DNA of 64,000 nt from Misgurnus anguillicaudatus. Lineage: Eukaryota; Chordata; Actinopteri; Cypriniformes; Cobitidae. Below, one piece after another: positions 57,991 to 64,000 of the stretch (positions are counted from its first letter, which is position 1; each line of letters begins with the position of its first letter). Where the stretch lies: contig NW_027395283.1 of assembly GCF_027580225.2 (NCBI RefSeq), positions 8,436,501 to 8,500,500 of the forward strand. Reading direction: 5' to 3'. Below the pieces are notes generated by a model. It was not told the DNA's origin, did no database searches, and saw only the letters and a list, made by a program, of their open reading frames with translations. The position numbers and the translations under genes are program-made.

Positions 57991-59552
57991 CAGGGGCACC
58001 GTAAGGGCGGGGGGGTGTTGGGATGATTCTAATGGCCCATGAAATTTTTGGGGCCTCAGCCAAGGACTGTGCCGCACACACAATCCCCTTAAGCTGAGCC
58101 CTCTTAGCTCCGCCCCGTCTTTACTCTGCATTTAGCACCTTCTTTAATTCATGCTCTCACAATGCGCGTGAACTTCAGAAGAGAACAAGGTGTGTGTATT
58201 TGATGCTAATTTCTATGATATCTGCATATGTGCACTTCCTTACTATAGATGCAGTTTACACAATGTGACGCTGGAGCAATACAATGCAGTTTTCTTTCCA
58301 CTGTAAAGTCTTCGCTCTGTTCACCTCAGTTTAAAAAAACACAAAGTGATTTACGTTCCCTGTTTTATGTTATGATTCTAACGCGAAGTCAGCCCTTATA
58401 AGCTGTTTTAATTAACGTAGCCCGTATAACCTAATTAACATAAACTACAAATGCTAGCGGTTACACACTCCAATGTTTTGTAACGCAATATGCCAAGGAA
58501 GTACTTTTAGGCAGTTGAGAATCGAGTTGATTGTGATAAAACTGAAATGCAACAAAGGCTAAACTAGTCCATTAATGTATATTAAAGCTTCTATCCTTGC
58601 AACAGCTTTAAGAAATCAATCTGTCGTAATCTGTTATAGTTGTTGTAGTTTGTTAGAGAGATGGAGACGTTTATCTACAGTTGTCCTTCATTTCATTTTA
58701 GAGTCCTGCTGATTAATAAACAGTCTGAAGAATCATTTACGTTAAGAGTAAAGCTGTTTTCTCGAGTTCACGTTAATGATCTGTTGTTATTTTTGCTTTA
58801 GTGTAGCTGCTGGTGTGTGAAACCTGTTCTTCACCTTATAAATAATGCTAATAATTATAATACAAGCTTTGGTCAAGCATTTTTGACGCAGTCTTATTTG
58901 AGGCATAAGGTAACTGTATAGAAAAGATGCATTGTTGTTGTTCGCCATTTTTAAATGTTATAATGTTGTTGATGTGTGTAACAGCTCAAGTATACAGTAT
59001 GTCACTGAGACGGTCTCTGAAAATCAGACTAAAGCCTCAAATCTTATTGTGAGATAAAAGCATCACAGTTTAATTTCAAGCATTAATTTCACTATGATTT
59101 CAATCGCTGACATGACATTACTCAGTCAATATTAATATCAAGTTTATATTTTCACAAAATGTTCTTTACATTATGTAGGATGGTTTTATGTGGAAAACAG
59201 TAAATCACAAAGAAATACTTCAGCTGGGTTTTCACAGGCATGGTCACAATTATCTTCAATCTGTGTTTAATAATGTTGCATTTTCTCTGATTATTTGATT
59301 AATTTACTGTATTTTTAATTACATTTACATTGCGCAATAAATTATCTTAGCTGCAAACATTGTAAGTATCTATAAATACTGTTAATTGTGGTCAAAACAA
59401 TAGCAAAATAAATAGTTCTGTATTATTAAATTACAGACAAAGATTTTGAATAGCTACAGTAGGTTGGATTGGATGTTTGGTGCGAAATGGGTATGGTGGT
59501 GGCCCGACCTCATATTCTTTCATAGGGCCCAAAATTGCTAGCGGCACCCCTG
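57991..59552. mobile_element. hAT element, TSD with one mismatch
   Basis: Ends CAGGGGCACCG and CGGCACCCCTG, with GGGGCCTCAG and GGGCCC-rich subterminal parts. Flanks are CCGGCAAC (57983-57990) and CCGCCAAC (59553-59560). 1562 bp, noncoding. Confidence 0.
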
Positions 59553-59560
59553 CCGCCAAC

Positions 59561-60271
59561 AGCACAACATATCCCGGGCATATTGTAATCTTGTTGTGAA
59601 CCTCGTGGGAGTGTTTTATTGATCTTCATCTGGTAGTTGTGTCTGCTGTGATCATAGACTAAAGCAGTCTGCCCCTGCCATGTTCACATATGACTAAACA
59701 AACTGAACCAAGAAGAAAAAGCAGCAGGTTCTGAAACATAGACTCATGTCTGAAAACACCCTAAGATGTCCTCAGACAAGTATTGATCAAAATTCAAAGA
59801 CAACATTTATAAAAAGTTTTGGTTCACTTTAAATGTTGAATGGTGAATTTTTATTTAATCTCAATAATGTATTTGATAACTGAAGCTGATTTTATTCAAC
59901 ATTCATCACAACACTTTAACTCTTACTGAAAGTCACAAACATAAAACATTAAAATTGAATTATGAACAAAAGTAAAAAACAAAAATCATTCAGAAATAAA
60001 AACATAAGAGAACATTTAGTGATGTCTGATGAGAGAAATCTGATTTCATTACTGTATAAAAAATAAATCACACAGTTAATATAAACATAAACTGATGAAG
60101 TTCATTTCCTTGTAAATCTCACTGATGTGTTTCAGTAAAACACAAACACACATAAATGAAACTAAAATAAAATTGTCCATAAACACTAAATGATGACAGA
60201 AGAGAAACAAATTCAACTCACTGTAGATTTGATCTGTGTGTGAACAAACTGTGTGTCTCTGTTCTCTACAG
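59561..60271 (+). other. NLR intron before LRR exon 2
   Basis: AT-rich noncoding DNA ending in the acceptor GTTCTCTACAG at 60271. Confidence 0.
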
Positions 60272-60445
60272 GTTGTGTGGTTGTAATATCACAGATGAAG
60301 GTTGTGTTGCTCTGACTTCAGCTCTGAGATCAAACCCATCACACCTGAGAGATCTGGATCTGTCTTATAATAAACTAAGAGATTCAGGAGTGAAGCTGAT
60401 CTCTGATGTACTGAAGAATCCTGACTGTAAACTGAAGATACTGAG
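60272..60445 (+). CDS. NLR LRR exon 2
   Basis: Acceptor at 60270-60271, donor GTAAGA at 60446; 174 bp, phase 2-2. Two leucine-rich repeats (CNITDEGCVALTSAL; LRDLDLSYNKLRDSGVKLI). Differs from the exon at 36030 in only about 8 of 58 residues, all consistent with an intact LRR fold. Further LRR exons are expected beyond the window. Confidence 0.
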
Positions 60446-61646
60446 GTAAGATCATCTCTCTGATAGTCACACATGTACTGAGATTTAGTTAAACATAAAC
60501 TGTATGAAAAAAACACACAAAAAATGTAAAGTATCTGGGCCCGGTTCCCCGATAACGTTCACTCTTAGCACGCTAAGAAGACTCAAAAAGATATATCTTA
60601 CCAAAGTTGTTTGTGTTCCTAAGTGTGTTCCCCGAAGTGTCTCTTAGGAAGCTTCTTAACACGCTGCCTCTAAGTTCGGCGTAACAATGTCGCTGTCCCA
60701 AGTGAAGGTGCTGAATTATTTGCGATCGATCGCTCAGGGATCCATTTTCCACTTAACGCAAAGGTGCATTACAATGTTAAGAAAGACAACACGTTATATA
60801 CAAATGGAACATAACTCAAACTATTCCAGTAACATTTATTTTAACATGGTTTAAGTTATCAGTAAAATAGACTAATAATTAAGTTATCAAATTGTCATTA
60901 ATATAGACGAAGCGGGTATCCCTCCCTAATCATACACCCTCCTTATCCCGTTGTGCCACTTGTGCCGTTTCTTGACATGGGTTTAACGACTTTTAAAAAT
61001 GATGTTATACACTTTTATACTAATGGTAAGGTACTTAACAATCAGAATTACTTGGCAAGCAGCTGCAGTTACTTCTGTTTAATGCGGTATTGCTTACCAT
61101 TAATGTTTTCAATAAAAAACAACCTAGTTAGATAGAGAATATGGTCTGAGAAGATCCAGCAGCTCCATAATGAGTTGTCTTGGGAGGCAATTTTTTTTTT
61201 TTATTTAGCCACGTCAGGCAAAATGTCAAAAGGTTTAAGGGTTGCCGAATAAAAAAAAATTGTTTTGGAGTTACCGGTGTTGTGTGGAAGTCTGTTCCCT
61301 ATGTTTCCCTTTAGTGTAATGTTTTTATAGCGTTTTTATCACATTATACGTTTATTCTTTATATACATTGAAAGTTTTAATGGCTACTGAGATGTATATG
61401 TGTGCATTTATGTAATGTATCTTGACTGTTTTTGATTGTAAGTCAATTATTTTTACAATATGAATCGTATTATATTTATAATATATATTTATTATGTATG
61501 GAAACATAACAGTTTTAAAACAAACCGTAGAGAAAAAAGAGCTATATGTTAAAAGGCATAAAACTGTCAAATATACCAAAAAGCGTACAAATGACACGCA
61601 GTGTGATTATCGTGCAATAGATACGCCAAATTCCGATTTTGCGTGC
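60446..61646 (+). other. NLR intron, one possible Harbinger end
   Basis: GGGCCCGGTTCCCCGATAAC at 60538 resembles one terminus of a PIF/Harbinger-type fish repeat; no partner end was found. The remainder is AT-rich and noncoding. Confidence 0.
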
Positions 61647-62340
61647 ATTCAATTCAATTCAATTCAATTCAATTTTATTTATATAGTGCTTTTCACAATA
61701 TTCAATTGTTTCAAAGCAGCTTTACATTAATAGAAGCAGTAAAAGCACAGAAAAATGACAGATAGCATAACATAATACACAATAGCATATGCAGTCAAAT
61801 TTGCTGCGGCTATGACTCGACATTATGAACGAGCGTATTACTAATGTAACGTCTAGGAGAAGAAGCTAAATTAAGCCCAAGCAGGCTACCTCCCCGGGGT
61901 AAAAAACCCCCTAGGAGAAAAAAAAAAAAAAACCCCGGGTTGTTTAGCCGAGGAAATAAAAAATAAAAAGTCCTAGGAGGGAAAAACCCTTGGGAGATAT
62001 ATATGTATATACAGACATATAAACGGATAAGGAGATTAAGCGGGGATTAAGCGGAGATTAAGCGGGTTCTGCCGGTGGTCGTTGGTCAGGCATCAGCTGG
62101 GCATCACATTGATGGACGACCAGTAGATCAGAGGTGTGTCGACTTTCACATCTACCGGAACTGGGTCTGTTTGTCCCATTGTCCTCAGGGTCGAGGACAG
62201 GACAGGGAGAGAAAAACAAAATCATATTAGCGTAGGGGCCGTTCACATGTAATGCAAGTGTCACACAGGGATGTGGTTTAATCAGCTTAGTTTCAGACAG
62301 ACTAACTATTGCGGCATAATTATATTATCCATAGTTGAGG

Positions 62341-62407
62341 ATTTAGCAAATTGGGGGCCCACTGCGACGGTATATTTTGCAAATTGGGGGGCCCACTGCG
62401 ACGGTAT
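62341..62407. repeat. Short tandem duplication in the LINE 3' UTR
   Basis: GCAAATTGGGGG-GCCCACTGCGACGGTAT occurs twice with a spacing of about 34 bp. Confidence 0.
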
Positions 62408-62462
62408 GTATGGTAACTAATGGTCACCTTCTGATTTTTAAGAGAAAGAGAAAATGAAACCT

Positions 62463-62842
62463 GTTGACCCGTTTGACTAAGGCCTGTAACCCCACTGTCG
62501 TCGTTAATGCAGGTTCAGTGGCAAACGGGTCTGTATGGCATAGTATTCGCAATATAAAGAAAGCGCCAAAAACACAACCCAACCATACGTGCCAACCCGT
62601 TTGACTAAGGCCGGAATGCCCCACTGTCGTCGTTAATGCAGGTTCAGTGGCAAACGGGTTTGTATGGCATATTATTCACAAGACACACGAAAATGCCAAA
62701 GTCACAACCCAACCATACGTGCCAACCCGTTTGACTAAGGCTGGATGCCCCACTGACGCCGTTAATGCACGTTCAGTGGCAAACGGGTTTGTATGGCATA
62801 CTATTCACAAGAACACGAAAGTTCCAAAATCGCAATCCGACT
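62463..62842. repeat. Three-copy 130-bp tandem repeat in the LINE 3' UTR
   Basis: Units begin near 62463, 62591 and 62721 (spacing 128 and 130 bp). Each contains CCCGTTTGACTAAGG, GTTAATGCA, GTTCAGTGGCAAACGGGT and GTATGGCATA. CCCGTTTG and CAAACGGG within each unit can form a hairpin. The third unit is the most diverged. Confidence 0.
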
Positions 62843-62953
62843 ATATGTTAAGATAAGGTTTTTATTTATTTATTTGGTTGGTCTGTTTTATGACCGCGAG
62901 TGCTTTGTTCGGTACAAATAACTATTTCGAGTTAAGTACTTTTACTAGACAAA

Positions 62954-64000
62954 TTATGCGAATGCTTTGTTGAAGAGAAAAGTTTTAAGTCTAGATTTAA
63001 AATTATCGACTGTGTCTGATTCTCGGACATCGGTTGGTAAATCATTCCAGAGCTTAGGGGCTAAGTAGGAAAATGACCTTCCACTTTTAGACACTTTTGA
63101 TGGTCTAGGGATAATCAAGAGACCAGAATTTTGTGACCGTAGTGTGCGTGATGGATTGTATTCTGATAGTAATTCTCTAAGATATGAGGGTGCTAGGCCA
63201 TTTAAAGCTTTGTAGGTGATTAGTGATATTTTAAATTGTATGCGATATTTAACTGGTAGCCAGTGTAAAGATGCCAGAATTGGGCTTATGTGGTCATACT
63301 TTTTAGATCGAGTAAGTACCCTTGCGGAAGCGTTTTGAACTAGCTGAAGCTTGTTTACTTGATTTGCATGGCATCCCCCGAGTAGCGAGTTACAATAGTC
63401 TATTCTAGAGGTCATAAAAGCATGGATAAGCTTCTCTGCGTCAGATGTAGACAGTATATGGCGTATTTTCGAGATATTTCTAAGGTGGAAGAAAGCTGTA
63501 CGGCAGACGTTGGCGATATGACTATCGAAGGATAAGTTGCTGTCGAACATCACACCTAAGTTCCTTACCGTGGAAGATGGCACCACAGTGCAGCCATCTA
63601 TGTGCAACGTGTAATCTGACATATTATGTTTGTAGCGATTCGGTTCAATAATAAGTATCTCTGTCTTATTGGAGTTCAGCTTAAGAAAGTTATGTGCCAT
63701 CCAGTCACTAACATCGCTAAGGCAGTCTGTTAGCTTAGAAAACGTGTGTGTTTCGCTGGGATGTGAGGAGATGTAAAGCTGGGTATCATCCGCATAGCAG
63801 TGAAAACTTATGTTATGTTTCCTGATAATGTCTCCTAGAGGTAACATGTATAAAGAGAACAGGATAGGACCTAAAACCGATCCCTGCGGTACACCGTATT
63901 TAACCAGGGAGTGATATGACTCTTCCTCGTTTACATAAACAAAGTGATAGCGATTGGTTAGATACGACCTAAACCAGGCTAGCGCCTGACCACTGATACC
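62954..64000 (-). CDS. LINE reverse transcriptase, C-terminal part (partial)
   Basis: Open from the window edge to TAA-type stop at 62954, about 348 codons. It includes the RT motifs [13 protein letters not shown] and CYADDTQLY (the FADD/YADD catalytic motif). A thumb and C-terminal region ([34 protein letters not shown]) typical of L2/CR1/jockey-type fish LINEs follows. The ORF is undamaged in the part seen. The ATG at 63847 is internal to the RT and not the start. The endonuclease domain would be outside the window. Confidence 0.
   Translation of the reverse strand, partial: GISGQALAWFRSYLTNRYHFVYVNEEESYHSLVKYGVPQGSVLGPILFSLYMLPLGDIIRKHNISFHCYADDTQLYISSHPSETHTFSKLTDCLSDVSDWMAHNFLKLNSNKTEILIIEPNRYKHNMSDYTLHIDGCTVVPSSTVRNLGVMFDSNLSFDSHIANVCRTAFFHLRNISKIRHILSTSDAEKLIHAFMTSRIDYCNSLLGGCHANQVNKLQLVQNASARVLTRSKKYDHISPILASLHWLPVKYRIQFKISLITYKALNGLAPSYLRELLSEYNPSRTLRSQNSGLLIIPRPSKVSKSGRSFSYLAPKLWNDLPTDVRESDTVDNFKSRLKTFLFNKAFA

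Larger units (their letters stand above)
1..60445 (+). other. Partial multi-exon NLR gene (FISNA-NACHT-LRR), TE-filled introns
   Basis: Gene model joining six exons: 1-90, 7401-7514, 22970-23065, 23231-25006, 36030-36203 and 60272-60445. All have consensus GT/AG borders where visible, all junctions are phase 2, and the complete exons are multiples of 3, so any could be skipped or duplicated without breaking the frame. The order (short repeats, FISNA-NACHT, LRR) is that of the large teleost NLRC3-like/NLRP-like family of cytosolic innate immune receptors. Roughly 2.3 kb of coding sequence lies in over 60 kb of mostly transposon-derived intron. The exons could belong to one transcript or to neighbouring paralogues; phase agreement and the lack of another NACHT exon favour one gene. 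The first exon(s) and the 3' end are outside the window. Confidence 0.
61647..64000 (-). mobile_element. L2-like LINE, 3' part, continues beyond the window
   Basis: The 3' end is an ATTCA-type microsatellite (61647-61676, GAATT-type on the - strand). A 3' UTR of about 1.3 kb includes a three-copy 130-bp repeat. The RT ORF lies from 62954 and stays open to the window edge. It lies in the last visible NLR intron. Confidence 0.

Overview
The window looks like a teleost genome, most likely a cyprinid (zebrafish/carp group). The evidence is an NLR gene of the fish-specific FISNA-NACHT type with short N-terminal repeat exons, dense hAT and other DNA transposons, Ty3/Gypsy and BEL/Pao LTR retrotransposons, and an L2-like LINE ending in an ATTCA microsatellite. 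No database search was possible, so species and family names are inference from motifs.

The host content is one partial NLR gene on the + strand, of which I can support six exons: an N-terminal repeat exon cut by the window edge (1-90), a second repeat exon (7401-7514), a short linker exon (22970-23065), the large FISNA-NACHT exon (23231-25006), and two 174-bp LRR exons (36030-36203, 60272-60445). Every visible junction is phase 2, each complete exon is a multiple of 3 and open, and all splice sites are GT/AG. The gene continues beyond both sides of what is shown; no start codon, PYD/CARD or B30.2 exon is visible.

The rest of the window is intron, mostly filled by mobile elements whose ends I could fix with target-site duplications (TSDs). 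173-1148: hAT. 1325-7346: antisense Gypsy element (716-bp LTRs). 7564-17841: second antisense Gypsy (1436-bp LTRs) with a -1 frameshift signal between gag and pol; its 3' LTR is interrupted by a TTAA element. 18247-22925: element with 696-bp terminal inverted repeats. 25007-36029: cluster of foldback, TTAA and hAT elements, a 21-bp repeat foldback and an LTR-like mosaic. 36780-44139: full-length BEL/Pao element with identical LTRs and an intact 2001-residue polyprotein, in the same orientation as the gene. 44268-60271: a series of nested hAT elements, two carrying decayed transposase genes. 61647-64000: L2-like LINE on the - strand, running out of the window.

The strongest observations are the intact BEL element, the frameshift cassette (slippery GGGAAAT, 6-nt spacer, 8-bp stem) in the second Gypsy, transposons placed within about 50 bp of NLR splice acceptors, a three-level nest at 48395-50522 that defines a 247-bp MITE family, and a near-perfect 126-bp palindrome at 56235-56360.
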